Positions 17,325 through 25,454 are shown, counted from the first letter of the stretch. The stretch is DNA of 32,287 bases from Saprospiraceae bacterium (GCA_019634125.1 JAHQVX010000044.1:1-32287), one strand, 5' to 3'. Numbers and translations: made by a program. The notes: generated by a model not told the origin, from the letters alone.

Positions 17325-18464
17325 ATGAGACTCCTACTTTTCTTTTCCTTACTTATTGGAACATTTTCTTCCAATGCCCAAGAATCGAATTTCATTATAA
17401 AAAAAGTCACCGTTTTCGATGGAGAGCAAGTCCTTGAGGACATGGATGTTGTTGTTCGTGAAGGGAAAATTGACGCTGTTTTAAAGTCGAAGAAAAAGAA
17501 TGAGAAAGGATTAGAAGTAGTTGAGGGGAAAGGAAAATTCTTAATGCCTGGTTTGATGAATGCGCATGTACATGCTTGGGCACCTGATCAAACGAAAGAG
17601 GCTGCTTTAGCGGGTGTGCTCACCGTATTCGACATGATGGGCAATCCATTTAGCATGCAGATGAATAAGAATGCTGCAGAAAAAGCCCAACATGCAAGTT
17701 ATTTCAGTGCTGGCTTTGGTGCTACCGTGCCCGGAGGGCACGGTACGCAGTTCGGTCTTGAAGTACCTACCATCAAATCCGATGAGGATATTATTCCCTT
17801 TGTGCAAGCTCGCGTAGATGAAAATGTAGACTACTTAAAAATCTTGTACGAACCCTTGATGGAGGCCTTAACACCTCAACAAGTCAACGCATTAATTCAA
17901 GAAGCTCACCGCCAAGAATTATTGGCTGTTACGCATATTTCATTCTTAGAAAATGCCCTTGAAGTGGCAGAGTTTGGTGGTGATGGCTTGGTCCACTCGT
18001 GGTTCGACAAAGTAGCCAGTGATGAGCAAATTGATCAACTGGCAGAAAGTGGCATCTGGATCGTTCCAACTGCCTTAGTCATTAAGCTATACTTACCCTT
18101 AACTAGAAAGAACTTTGACGTAGACGTAATTGATGAGGAAGGCTTGTTGGAAAATATTCGAAAGATGTACCAAGCCGATATCTTGCTACTGGCAGGCACA
18201 GATCCCCCAAATGCTCAGATCAATTACGGAACGGATCTCTACAAAGAGCTTTACCTCTTTAGAGATGCGGGGCTAACGCCAATAGACATCTTGAAAACTG
18301 CCACTTCGAACGTGGCCAAAGCCTTTCAGCTCGACGATCGAGGTTTGATACAGCCTGGATTACGCGCCGACTTATTGTTGATCGACGGGAATCCGTTGGA
18401 ACGGATCGAAGACGTGGAAAAGATCGAACGAATTTGGAAGGCAGGAGAACTAGTCGAAGACTAG
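17325..18464 (+). CDS. Secreted amidohydrolase (imidazolonepropionase-like)
   Basis: A 379-residue exported metal-dependent hydrolase of the amidohydrolase superfamily. A signal peptide (LLLFFSLLIGTFSSNAQ) is followed by a small beta-domain and the TIM barrel. Metal ligands are visible: the HxH of MNAHVHAW near residue 82, His in VTHISF, His in LVHSWFD and the final Asp in LLAGTDPP; the Lys in YLKILYEP could be the bridging residue. Such proteins hydrolyse amide or C-N ring bonds in dipeptides, imidazolones or related compounds; the substrate cannot be told. A TATATTTA -7-like box sits at 17295-17302. It ends in a CTAG shared with the convergent amylase gene, inside a 10-bp hairpin. Confidence 0.85.
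   Translation: MRLLLFFSLLIGTFSSNAQESNFIIKKVTVFDGEQVLEDMDVVVREGKIDAVLKSKKKNEKGLEVVEGKGKFLMPGLMNAHVHAWAPDQTKEAALAGVLTVFDMMGNPFSMQMNKNAAEKAQHASYFSAGFGATVPGGHGTQFGLEVPTIKSDEDIIPFVQARVDENVDYLKILYEPLMEALTPQQVNALIQEAHRQELLAVTHISFLENALEVAEFGGDGLVHSWFDKVASDEQIDQLAESGIWIVPTALVIKLYLPLTRKNFDVDVIDEEGLLENIRKMYQADILLLAGTDPPNAQINYGTDLYKELYLFRDAGLTPIDILKTATSNVAKAFQLDDRGLIQPGLRADLLLIDGNPLERIEDVEKIERIWKAGELVED
17723..17745. repeat. Short-loop hairpin, 10 bp arms, GGA loop
   Basis: TACCGTGCCC, loop GGA, exact complement; C-GGA-G closure. Codes A-T-V-P-G-G-H-G-T in the amidohydrolase. Confidence 0.92.
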
Positions 18465-18468
18465 TTCT
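18446..18468. terminator. Hairpin straddling two convergent stop codons
   Basis: AGAACTAGTC, loop GAA, exact 10-base complement. The right arm contains CTAG (18461-18464), which supplies the TAG stops of both the amidohydrolase (+) and the amylase (-). Its place at a convergent junction suits a bidirectional terminator, but T-runs are weak on both sides. It has the same form as the in-gene hairpins. Confidence 0.6.
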
Positions 18469-19861
18469 TTGTCCATACCGCGTAGCCGTACTTGTCTAAT
18501 CCAGTTAAATCACCTTCTTCCACCACTTCACCTATTTGCAAGGTGTAATCAGCTGGGACAGGACTTTCGAAGAATAGACCTTCTTCACCAAAGTTCACGG
18601 CCACAATCACCTCGTTACCCTCTTTTTTCCGCGTGAATGCAAATAAGTCTTCACCGCCTTCAATTTCTAAAGGTTCAGGATCAGCTCCATATTGCCCGTT
18701 ATATAAGGCAGGATTGGCTTTCTTTAACTTCAATAAATCGGTATAAAAACCTTGTAAATCGTAGTTTTTCCAATCGATAGTATCCTTCACGAAAAACTCT
18801 AATCGTCGGTCTAAACCGGCTTCCTGACCAGAATAAACTAATGGCATTCCAGAGAAAGTAAAGGCAATCACATCTAAGGCTCTACAAGCATCCCCGTAAC
18901 GTTCAATCATCGGGCCAGCCCAGGCATTTTCGTCGTGATTGGTCGTAAACATCATGGTGTAATGGGCTGCTCCAAAATCTTTATCAAATTGTTGGATGCT
19001 CTCATAAAAGGCTTCTTTCGGCTTCTCGCCTTCCAATACTTCCTTCATCAAGTGATGAAAGCCCCAGCCATAGCTCATGTCAAATGCTGGTGCAATAGAT
19101 GCTTTTTCTGCTTCTGCCAGCATGAATACATCTTTGACTTTATGTAATTCTTGAACAGCAGCATCCCAAAAATCAGAAGGAACATTGTGTGCAACATCAC
19201 ATCGAAACCCATCAATGTTTCGGTCTTTAATCCAGTAGACCATCTCATCGATCATCGCTTGGCGCATTTCCATATTATCGTAGTTCAGGTCGGCCACATC
19301 GGTCCAACCCCAGGACGCACAAGTAGCAGGGTCAAGGGGATCAATGATTTCACCTGCTTCGTTTTTTGTGTAGTACTCCGGATGTTCGGTAATCCATGCA
19401 TGATCCCATCCAGTATGGTTCGGCACCCAATCAATGATGAGTTTCATATCGAGTTCATGAGCTTTGGCCACCATGGCATCAAAATCTTCTATTGTTCCCA
19501 TATCTGGGTTTACTGCTCGGTAATCGTGAATTGAATAAGGACTTCCCAATTCATCAGCGCTTTGCTTCCGCTTCTCTACAGAAATAGGATGAACAGGCAT
19601 TAACCATAAAATGTCAATACCCATTTCTTTAATTCGTGGGATATCTTCTGTAAATGCAGCGAAAGTACCTTCTGGCGTATGATGACGCACGTTGACTTCA
19701 TAAATAGTGGCGTCTTTCGTCCATTCTGGTTGTTGAGGTGTCGTCACTTCAATGAGTGGATCGGTGTGGATACATTCAGAAACCTCAGCATCTTTTGGTG
19801 CTGTTGTACAACTTGTAATTCCTAAACCAAGGAGTAGGAGAATCGATAAATAATGTTTCAT
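18461..19861 (-). CDS. GH13 alpha-amylase family lipoprotein
   Basis: A 466-residue alpha-glucan hydrolase. The N-terminus is a lipoprotein signal (LSILLLLGLGITSC), placing it on a membrane face. GH13 regions are complete: I DWVPNHT, II GFRCDVAHN with nucleophile Asp near 222, III in MLAEAEK with the acid/base Glu near 250, and IV TTNHDEN with Asp near 310. A short C-terminal beta-domain ends the protein. The track begins at an earlier in-frame codon that overlaps murA; I choose the ATG at 19861, right before the lipobox signal. It lies 10 bases after murA and is probably the last gene of that operon. Activity on maltodextrins or starch is likely; exact specificity is open. Confidence 0.9.
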   Translation of the reverse strand: MKHYLSILLLLGLGITSCTTAPKDAEVSECIHTDPLIEVTTPQQPEWTKDATIYEVNVRHHTPEGTFAAFTEDIPRIKEMGIDILWLMPVHPISVEKRKQSADELGSPYSIHDYRAVNPDMGTIEDFDAMVAKAHELDMKLIIDWVPNHTGWDHAWITEHPEYYTKNEAGEIIDPLDPATCASWGWTDVADLNYDNMEMRQAMIDEMVYWIKDRNIDGFRCDVAHNVPSDFWDAAVQELHKVKDVFMLAEAEKASIAPAFDMSYGWGFHHLMKEVLEGEKPKEAFYESIQQFDKDFGAAHYTMMFTTNHDENAWAGPMIERYGDACRALDVIAFTFSGMPLVYSGQEAGLDRRLEFFVKDTIDWKNYDLQGFYTDLLKLKKANPALYNGQYGADPEPLEIEGGEDLFAFTRKKEGNEVIVAVNFGEEGLFFESPVPADYTLQIGEVVEEGDLTGLDKYGYAVWTKN

Positions 19862-19871
19862 TGGGATTAAT

Positions 19872-21176
19872 TTATAGTCTCTTAATATCAGCTCCAATCG
19901 CTCTTAGTCGGCTATCGATGTGTTGATAGCCACGATCGATTTGGTGGGCATTGTAAATCGTGCTTTTTCCTTCTGCGCTTAAGGCAGCGATTAATAAAGA
20001 TACACCTGCTCGAATATCTGGAGAAGTCATAGTAATTCCTCGAAGGTTACTGTTTCGACCTAAGCCCATCACACTGGCTCTATGGGGGTCGCAAAGAATA
20101 ATTTGAGCGCCCATTTCTATGAGTTTGTCCACGAAAAATAATCGGCTCTCAAACATCTTTTGATGAATCAACACGTTGCCTTTAGCTTGGGTAGCTACCA
20201 CAAGAACAATACTCAATAAATCCGGTGTAAATCCAGGCCACGGGGCATCTGCCACTGTAAGAATAGACCCATCAATAAACGTACTGATCTCGTAGGAGTC
20301 TTGCGCAGGGATGTAGATATCGTCGCCTTTCAGTTCAAACTGAATGCCCAATCTTCTGAAGATGTTTGGAATCTGCCCTAACATATCGTAGCGCACATCT
20401 TTGATGGTGAGCTCAGATTGAGTCATAGCAGCCAAACCGATAAAACTCCCGATTTCAATCATATCGGGCAATAAACGATGCTCTGTTCCGCCTAGGTAAT
20501 CTACGCCATGGATAGTCAGTAAATTCGAGCCTATGCCTTCGATTTTAGCTCCCATACGCACGAGCATATTGCAGAGTTGTTGGAGGTAAGGCTCGCACGC
20601 TGCGTTGTAAATCGTGGTCGTGCCTTCAGCCATAACAGCTGCCATAATAACGTTTGCTGTACCAGTAACGGAAGCTTCATCGAGCAGCATATATGTCCCT
20701 TTCAACTTCTCCCCGTTCACGCGGAAGCTATTGTCTTCCGCATCGTAATTAAACTCAGCTCCAAGGCGTTGGAAACCAATAAAGTGGGTATCTAATCGGC
20801 GTCGGCCAATTTTATCCCCACCTGGCTTTGGAATGTATGCTTTTTTGAAACGGGCCAACATCGGACCAACCAACATAACAGAACCGCGAATTTTAGTGGC
20901 CATGGCTCGATACTCAGCAGATTCGAGAATATCTAAGTTCACATCATCTGCCTGGAATGCATAGCTCCCTGGACCGAGTGCCTCAACTTTTACACCGAGT
21001 AGCTCTAAGATTTTAATCAGGAAATTGGTGTCGCGAATATCCGGTAGGTTGGAAATAACCACACGTTCCGGCGTAAGTAATACGGCGGAAAGGATTTGCA
21101 ATGACTCGTTTTTTGCTCCTTGGGGAATAATTTCACCATGTAATTTATTCCCGCCGATTACTTCAAATGCGTCCAT
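19872..21176 (-). CDS. murA: UDP-GlcNAc 1-carboxyvinyltransferase MurA (Asp variant)
   Basis: First committed enzyme of peptidoglycan synthesis: transfers enolpyruvate from PEP to UDP-GlcNAc in the cytoplasm. At 434 residues it is full length, with the double inside-out alpha/beta barrel seen from the N-terminal GGNKLHGEIIPQGAKNESLQ to C-terminal repeats such as SPDIRAGVSLLIAALSAEGKS. In the active-site loop the motif reads PGGDKIGRRRLDTH, with Asp121 where E. coli-type enzymes have the catalytic Cys (GGCAIGARPVDLH). Asp at this position is known in naturally fosfomycin-resistant MurA, as in Mycobacterium. The start codon immediately follows the DUF4290 stop, so the two are tightly coupled. 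Confidence 0.96.
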   Translation of the reverse strand: MDAFEVIGGNKLHGEIIPQGAKNESLQILSAVLLTPERVVISNLPDIRDTNFLIKILELLGVKVEALGPGSYAFQADDVNLDILESAEYRAMATKIRGSVMLVGPMLARFKKAYIPKPGGDKIGRRRLDTHFIGFQRLGAEFNYDAEDNSFRVNGEKLKGTYMLLDEASVTGTANVIMAAVMAEGTTTIYNAACEPYLQQLCNMLVRMGAKIEGIGSNLLTIHGVDYLGGTEHRLLPDMIEIGSFIGLAAMTQSELTIKDVRYDMLGQIPNIFRRLGIQFELKGDDIYIPAQDSYEISTFIDGSILTVADAPWPGFTPDLLSIVLVVATQAKGNVLIHQKMFESRLFFVDKLIEMGAQIILCDPHRASVMGLGRNSNLRGITMTSPDIRAGVSLLIAALSAEGKSTIYNAHQIDRGYQHIDSRLRAIGADIKRL

Positions 21177-21800
21177 TTATCTTCTGTATCTTTTTTTGTT
21201 TTTGTTGTTATTCCCGTTGTTATTGTTGTTTCGACGACGATTCTTGTTTTTGTTGTTATATGTCTTAACTCGAATCGCTTGATCTTCGGCAATTTCTAGT
21301 TCACCGTTTGAGATACGGGCAATATCTCCTCTAATAATTTCGTCGTTCACCCCTTCTTTGTTATAATTAGAATAGGTCCGCTTCATGAACATAGCAATAA
21401 GGCGGGTAAATTCGGCTTTCTTCTCCTCATCTTCCATTGCAGCAGCCTTTTTAATCATAGCTTCTAAGTTCATTCCATAGTGACGGTACTTAATGCGATG
21501 GTTGGGATAAGGAAGCGGTTCTGGTTTAGCATACACCGTTTCTGGTGTAGGTTTCGGATACGGCGAATCACATTCGAGTTCGAAATTAGAAATGGTAAAT
21601 ATGTGGTCCCAAAGCTTGTGTTTGAAATCCGCTTCATTTTTTAGATTAGGATTTAAAAACCCCATCATTTGAATGATTTGCTCTACTACATCTTGTCGTT
21701 CTGCACGGTCTTCTAAGGTTTGCGCGTAGCTCACTAGCTTTTGAATATGACGTCCATATTCAGGCAACCTGAGACCTTCTCTAACAGTATTATACTCCAT
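21177..21800 (-). CDS. DUF4290 protein with basic Asn-rich tail
   Basis: A 207-residue protein of the Bacteroidota-restricted DUF4290 family, function unknown. The first ~170 residues are a compact, mostly helical domain with YNTVREGLRLPEYGRHIQKLV at the start. The last ~25 residues are low-complexity K/R/N (NKNKNRRRNNNN…KKRYRR), unordered and strongly basic, which could bind nucleic acid or membrane. It lies directly upstream of murA with no gap, and 42 bases downstream of uvrD/pcrA. The family's pairing with murA suggests a link to cell envelope synthesis, but that is inference from position. Confidence 0.8.
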   Translation of the reverse strand: MEYNTVREGLRLPEYGRHIQKLVSYAQTLEDRAERQDVVEQIIQMMGFLNPNLKNEADFKHKLWDHIFTISNFELECDSPYPKPTPETVYAKPEPLPYPNHRIKYRHYGMNLEAMIKKAAAMEDEEKKAEFTRLIAMFMKRTYSNYNKEGVNDEIIRGDIARISNGELEIAEDQAIRVKTYNNKNKNRRRNNNNNGNNNKNKKRYRR

Positions 21801-21842
21801 TAAAAAATTTAAATCTGAAAAAAGGTTGGAGATTCTGATGAA

Positions 21843-24110
21843 TTAATCAATGATCATCAGCTTTGCGAATTTAAGCAATAGTTTTTTGTTTCCATGATTT
21901 TTAAAGAAAACAGTAGCCATTTTCTTACTGGCTTCTCCTTCTAAGCCAATGATTTTACCATCGCCAAAGCGTTGGTGCATGACTTGATGGCCTACTGCCA
22001 GCTCATTCACATTAGACGGCTCAAAATTGTCGATATTCAGCTTTTGCGGCAGCTTGCGTTCAGGCACTTTTTTATGGACCTTCAAGCCGGAGAACTTGGG
22101 TTCTTTCTCTACGACGCGTTGAGGTTGAATTCCAATAAGCTCCTTACTTCCATCCGGAATTTCCTCAAGGAAACGGCTGGGTTCTGGATAAATAAGGTCT
22201 CCAAATTTATAGCGTGTTGTCGCATAGGTGAGGTATAGCTGGCGTTTAGCTCGAGTCACCGCCACATAGAACAGGCGACGTTCTTCTTCCAGATCTTCTC
22301 TGCTGTAAGTAGAAAGGACCGATGGGAACAGGTTTTCCTCCATCCCCCCTACAAAAACCACTTCAAACTCTAGGCCTTTCGCGGCATGAATGGTCATCAA
22401 TTTCACTTGATCGGCAGATGGGTTTTCATTGTCGGCATCCGTGAGCAAGCTCACGGATTGGAGGTAAGCCCCAAGCCCACGATCGTCTGTATCTTCCAAA
22501 CCTTCCACCACTTGATCGTTCACGCTAAACTCCTTAATAGAGTTTAATAGTTCTTGGTAGTTGTCGAAACGGTTCACGCCTTCAACGCTCTTATCGTTGT
22601 ACAGTAAAGCCTGCAATCCCGTACTCTTGGCAATATGCTCCGCCAACTCAAAGGCATCCATCCGATCTTGCATGGCCTGGAAGCTCTTAATTTTGACCAC
22701 AAAATCGCGAATGGCATTTTTCGGACGAGTGCCTAACGGGAAATGATCAATATTCGCCACAATATCCCAAAGGGCGCATTCATTTTCTTTGGCCCAAACA
22801 GTTACCCGCTCAATACTGGCATTTCCAATTCCACGCGTTGGGAAATTAATAACTCTACGCAACGCTTCCTCATCGTTGGGATTCACAACCAGACGTAAAT
22901 ACGCCAACATATCCTTTACTTCCTTACGTTGGTAGAACGACAGCCCACCATAAATTCGGTAAGGAATATTTTTCCGCCGCAAGGCTTCCTCCATCGCTCT
23001 GGACTGCGCATTGGTTCGATATAAAATCGCAAAGTCGTTATTGCGTATATGATGTTGCATCTTATACTCGAAGATTTGCGCAGCAACCCACGCCCCTTCT
23101 TCATTGTCGCTCGCATTTCGAACCACTTTTAGCTTCTCTCCCGGATGATTATCCGTCCAAATGGTTTTAGCATGCTGGTTCTTATTGAACTTAATAATTT
23201 CATTCGCAGCCTCTACAATATGCTTCGTGCTGCGATAGTTCTGCTCAAGCTTAAAGGTTCGAAGATCAGGATAATCTTTATTCAGGTTTAGAATATTCTG
23301 GATAGTCGCCCCCCGGAATCCATATATACTCTGCGCATCGTCGCCTACCACACATACATTTTCATGAACAGCACTTAAGAGTTTAACAATTTGGTATTGG
23401 GCATGGTTGGTATCTTGAAACTCATCGATCATCACATGCGAATACCGCGTTTGGTATTTATGTAAGACATCGGGAAATTGATCTAAGAGTTGGTGCATTT
23501 TAAGAAGGAGATCGTCGAAATCCATAGCTCCCGACAGGAAGCATCTCCGGGCATACTCCCGATAGATCTGCGCCATTTTCGGTCGACCACTGCTTTCATC
23601 CTCGCTGGTTAATTCAGGGATTCCAGCATAGGCTTCCGCGTTGATCAGGCTATTCTTAGCACTGGAAATTCGGTTTAAAACGATGTTGGGCTTATAGAGT
23701 TTTTCGTTCACGCCCATTTCCTTCACGATTTTCTTGATCAGGCTTTTACTGTCTTGTGTATCGTAAATGGTGAAATTGGATGGGTAGTTCAAGCGATGGG
23801 CTTCGTAGCGAAGAATGCGGGCGAAGATGGAGTGAAACGTGCCCATCCATAGGTTTTTCGCTTCGTTACCTACGATTTTCTCGATCCGTTCGCGCATTTC
23901 CCGCGCGGCTTTATTGGTAAAGGTGAGGGCAAGAATACGAAATGGATCCACGCCATTATTAATGAGGTGGGCCACTCGAAAAGTAAGTACACGGGTTTTG
24001 CCGGACCCTGGTCCGGCAATAATCATCACTGGGCCATCAGTCGCCTCCACTGCGGCCCGTTGGGCCGCATTCAATCCTTCTAAATACTGCTTCGTACTCG
24101 ATCCTTCCAT
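21843..24110 (-). CDS. UvrD/PcrA-type DNA helicase
   Basis: A 755-residue SF1A 3'-5' helicase acting in nucleotide-excision and mismatch repair. Motifs in order: Q-motif LNAAQRAAV, motif I (Walker A) IIAGPGSGKTRV near 30-40, Ia LTFTNKAAREM, II (DEFQDTN near 230), III VVGDDAQSIYGFRGA, IV TFKLEQNYRST, V/Va VKLMTIHAAKGLEFEVVFV, VI YVAVTRAKRQLYL. Length and the absence of a nuclease domain fit PcrA/UvrD, not RecB/AddA. The C-terminal HQRFGDGKIIGLEG resembles the Tudor-like PcrA tail. Three hairpins lie in it, one on Walker A itself. It starts the probable operon with DUF4290, murA and the amylase. Confidence 0.95.
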   Translation of the reverse strand: MEGSSTKQYLEGLNAAQRAAVEATDGPVMIIAGPGSGKTRVLTFRVAHLINNGVDPFRILALTFTNKAAREMRERIEKIVGNEAKNLWMGTFHSIFARILRYEAHRLNYPSNFTIYDTQDSKSLIKKIVKEMGVNEKLYKPNIVLNRISSAKNSLINAEAYAGIPELTSEDESSGRPKMAQIYREYARRCFLSGAMDFDDLLLKMHQLLDQFPDVLHKYQTRYSHVMIDEFQDTNHAQYQIVKLLSAVHENVCVVGDDAQSIYGFRGATIQNILNLNKDYPDLRTFKLEQNYRSTKHIVEAANEIIKFNKNQHAKTIWTDNHPGEKLKVVRNASDNEEGAWVAAQIFEYKMQHHIRNNDFAILYRTNAQSRAMEEALRRKNIPYRIYGGLSFYQRKEVKDMLAYLRLVVNPNDEEALRRVINFPTRGIGNASIERVTVWAKENECALWDIVANIDHFPLGTRPKNAIRDFVVKIKSFQAMQDRMDAFELAEHIAKSTGLQALLYNDKSVEGVNRFDNYQELLNSIKEFSVNDQVVEGLEDTDDRGLGAYLQSVSLLTDADNENPSADQVKLMTIHAAKGLEFEVVFVGGMEENLFPSVLSTYSREDLEEERRLFYVAVTRAKRQLYLTYATTRYKFGDLIYPEPSRFLEEIPDGSKELIGIQPQRVVEKEPKFSGLKVHKKVPERKLPQKLNIDNFEPSNVNELAVGHQVMHQRFGDGKIIGLEGEASKKMATVFFKNHGNKKLLLKFAKLMIID
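22437..22458. repeat. Short-loop hairpin in uvrD, 9-10 bp arms
   Basis: ATCCGTGAGC, AA, exact 10-base complement (9 bp with a CAAG loop). Codes S-V-S-L-L-T-D on the minus strand. Confidence 0.88.
23998..24019. repeat. Hairpin on the UvrD Walker A codons
   Basis: TTGCCGGACC, CT, exact 10-base complement (9 bp with a CCTG loop). It exactly covers the I-A-G-P-G-S-G-K codons of the invariant P-loop, so the amino acids are fixed and the symmetry comes from codon choice. Confidence 0.9.
24051..24069. repeat. Short-loop hairpin, 8 bp arms, GTT loop
   Basis: TGCGGCCC, loop GTT, exact complement, over the N-A-A-Q-R-A-A Q-motif codons of uvrD, 31 bases from the Walker A hairpin. Confidence 0.82.
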
Positions 24111-24115
24111 GCCGT

Positions 24116-24142
24116 CAAAAATACATGTTCTCTATTTGTCAA
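24116..24142 (-). promoter_or_regulatory. Candidate uvrD promoter, possibly leaderless
   Basis: On the minus strand TTGACA (24142-24137) is followed after 16 bases (counted from TTG) by TATTTTTG (24123-24116), an exact TAnnTTTG. The ATG at 24110 lies 5 bases past this box, so transcription would start at or beside the start codon. Confidence 0.5.
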
Positions 24143-24181
24143 CCCAGTTGATTTTCTCCACAATACACGAAAAAAAACCAC

Positions 24182-24199
24182 CTCACCGAAAATGGTGAG
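24182..24199. repeat. Intergenic inverted repeat between uvrD and regulator
   Basis: CTCACC, loop GAAAAT, GGTGAG in the 193-base divergent intergenic region. It could be an operator for either gene; arms of 6 bp are weak evidence. Confidence 0.3.
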
Positions 24200-24246
24200 A
24201 TATTAAAATCCCCTACATCTATTTTTAGTATCTTTAAGAGGGGCTA

Positions 24247-24254
24247 TATCTTTG
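24247..24254 (+). promoter_or_regulatory. Candidate -7 box (TATCTTTG) for the signalling operon
   Basis: Exact TAnnTTTG, 49 bases before the response-regulator ATG. A T-rich stretch lies at the -33 position but no clear TTG. Confidence 0.42.
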
Positions 24255-24303
24255 ATCCACACGGAAAGACAGGTCAAACCCGATTCCAAAAAAATGCCCA
24301 GAC

Positions 24304-24972
24304 ATGAAGACACCAATTTCTATTCTTTTGGCAGACGACCATCAGCTATTGATTGATGGCATCAAAGCCATATTATCCGACGAAGATCAATTTGTAATTG
24401 CGGGAGAAGCCCACAATGGTAAAGAAGTGCTTGATTTTTTGAAAACTGATACGCCCGATGTACTCATCATGGACATCAACATGCCCGAAATGGACGGTAT
24501 TGAAACCTTGAAAGTACTCCAAGGCGAAAACAAGGATTTGAAAATCATTATTCTATCCTCTTACGACGACATTCGTTTAATCAAAGAAGTATTAAAAATG
24601 GGTGTAGACAGTTACTTGACAAAAAGCTCCGCGGCGGAAAACATTTTAAACGCGGTCAACGCTGTGATTAAAGGCAAAAAGTACTTCGACGAAGATGTGC
24701 AAGCTCAAATGATTAAAGCCTTCCCAGGAGTTGATTCATCAAAAAACAAACGCAAACGTTCACGAGAAGGTGTGATGCCGATTTCCCTAACCAATCGGGA
24801 AATTGATGTCCTCCGTTTGATTGCTCAGGAATACAGTAGTAGAGAGATTGGCGAACAGTTGTTTTTATCCTCCAATACGGTAGAAACCCACCGAAAAAAT
24901 TTAATTAAAAAGCTCAATGTGAAGAACTCCATTGGGCTGGTGAAATACGCCATTCAATACGATTTAGTATAA
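24304..24972 (+). CDS. NarL/FixJ-family response regulator
   Basis: A 222-residue two-component transcription factor. The receiver domain (1-125) has the acidic pair D11-D12, phospho-acceptor Asp57 in LIMDINMPEMDG, the conserved Ser in IILSSYDD and Lys in YLTKSS. The C-terminal LuxR-type HTH is clear (LTNREIDVLRLIAQEYSSREIGEQL…TVETHRKNLIKKLNV). Phosphorylation is expected to drive dimerisation and DNA binding. It heads a likely operon with an unknown small protein and two sensor kinases, which are its probable partners. Confidence 0.93.
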   Translation: MKTPISILLADDHQLLIDGIKAILSDEDQFVIAGEAHNGKEVLDFLKTDTPDVLIMDINMPEMDGIETLKVLQGENKDLKIIILSSYDDIRLIKEVLKMGVDSYLTKSSAAENILNAVNAVIKGKKYFDEDVQAQMIKAFPGVDSSKNKRKRSREGVMPISLTNREIDVLRLIAQEYSSREIGEQLFLSSNTVETHRKNLIKKLNVKNSIGLVKYAIQYDLV

Positions 24973-24989
24973 CCCATAAACCAACACAA

Positions 24990-25454
24990 ATGTTAGCAAG
25001 AGTTTACGCACTACGTCCTTATGTGAATATTATTAAGCATAGCGACACCAAATTTGAAGTTTCGATTTTATACATGCCTTATTACCGAGGGGTGAATTAT
25101 TTAATCACAAAAATCAGCCATCAACTGACTAAGAGCGCCTGCAACGATGGGACCGGCACAGCGCAAGTAAATTGTTGGTTGGAGCCTGTTGGCGATTTAG
25201 ACTTAACCTCTCAAATTGCTTCCGACACGTATTTTATTGAACTAGACTTGAAGACAACCAAGTATATTGACACGGTCTTCAACTTCACCTTGGTGAATCA
25301 ACGAGAGCTACAAACGATGTCGTTCAAAGGAGAACCGATTGCACTTTCTAAAAAATCCGATGATTTCGGAGATGACAATGATGGGGATGGAAAAGGAACT
25401 AATATTCAAAACAGCAATCATTTAGGCGGTTCCGGAGGTATCGGCACGCCTTAA
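24990..25454 (+). CDS. Unrecognised 154-aa protein, regulator-kinase locus
   Basis: I do not recognise this protein. It has no signal peptide or membrane span. Residues 1-115 look like a compact alpha/beta or beta domain (ARVYALRPYVNIIKHSDTKFEV, YFIELDLKTTKYIDTVFNFTLV). The last ~40 residues are flexible: SDDFGDDNDGDGKGTN, then a Gly/Ser/Asn tail. The DxDxDG-like run resembles a calcium-loop motif but is short and probably just an acidic linker. It sits 17 bases after the response regulator and 3 bases before the first kinase, so co-expression is almost certain. A role as an accessory or output protein of this pathway is inferred from position only. Confidence 0.75.
   Translation: MLARVYALRPYVNIIKHSDTKFEVSILYMPYYRGVNYLITKISHQLTKSACNDGTGTAQVNCWLEPVGDLDLTSQIASDTYFIELDLKTTKYIDTVFNFTLVNQRELQTMSFKGEPIALSKKSDDFGDDNDGDGKGTNIQNSNHLGGSGGIGTP

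Noticed and set aside
21177-21260. Low-complexity run as a DNA repeat element
   Set aside because: It codes the in-frame Asn/Lys/Arg tail of the DUF4290 protein and has no exact tandem unit; kept as a protein feature.
25340-25400. Calcium-binding EF-hand or dockerin loop in the unknown protein
   Set aside because: Only one short DxDxDG-like stretch is present, with no flanking helices and a Gly/Asn-rich context; an acidic linker is simpler.
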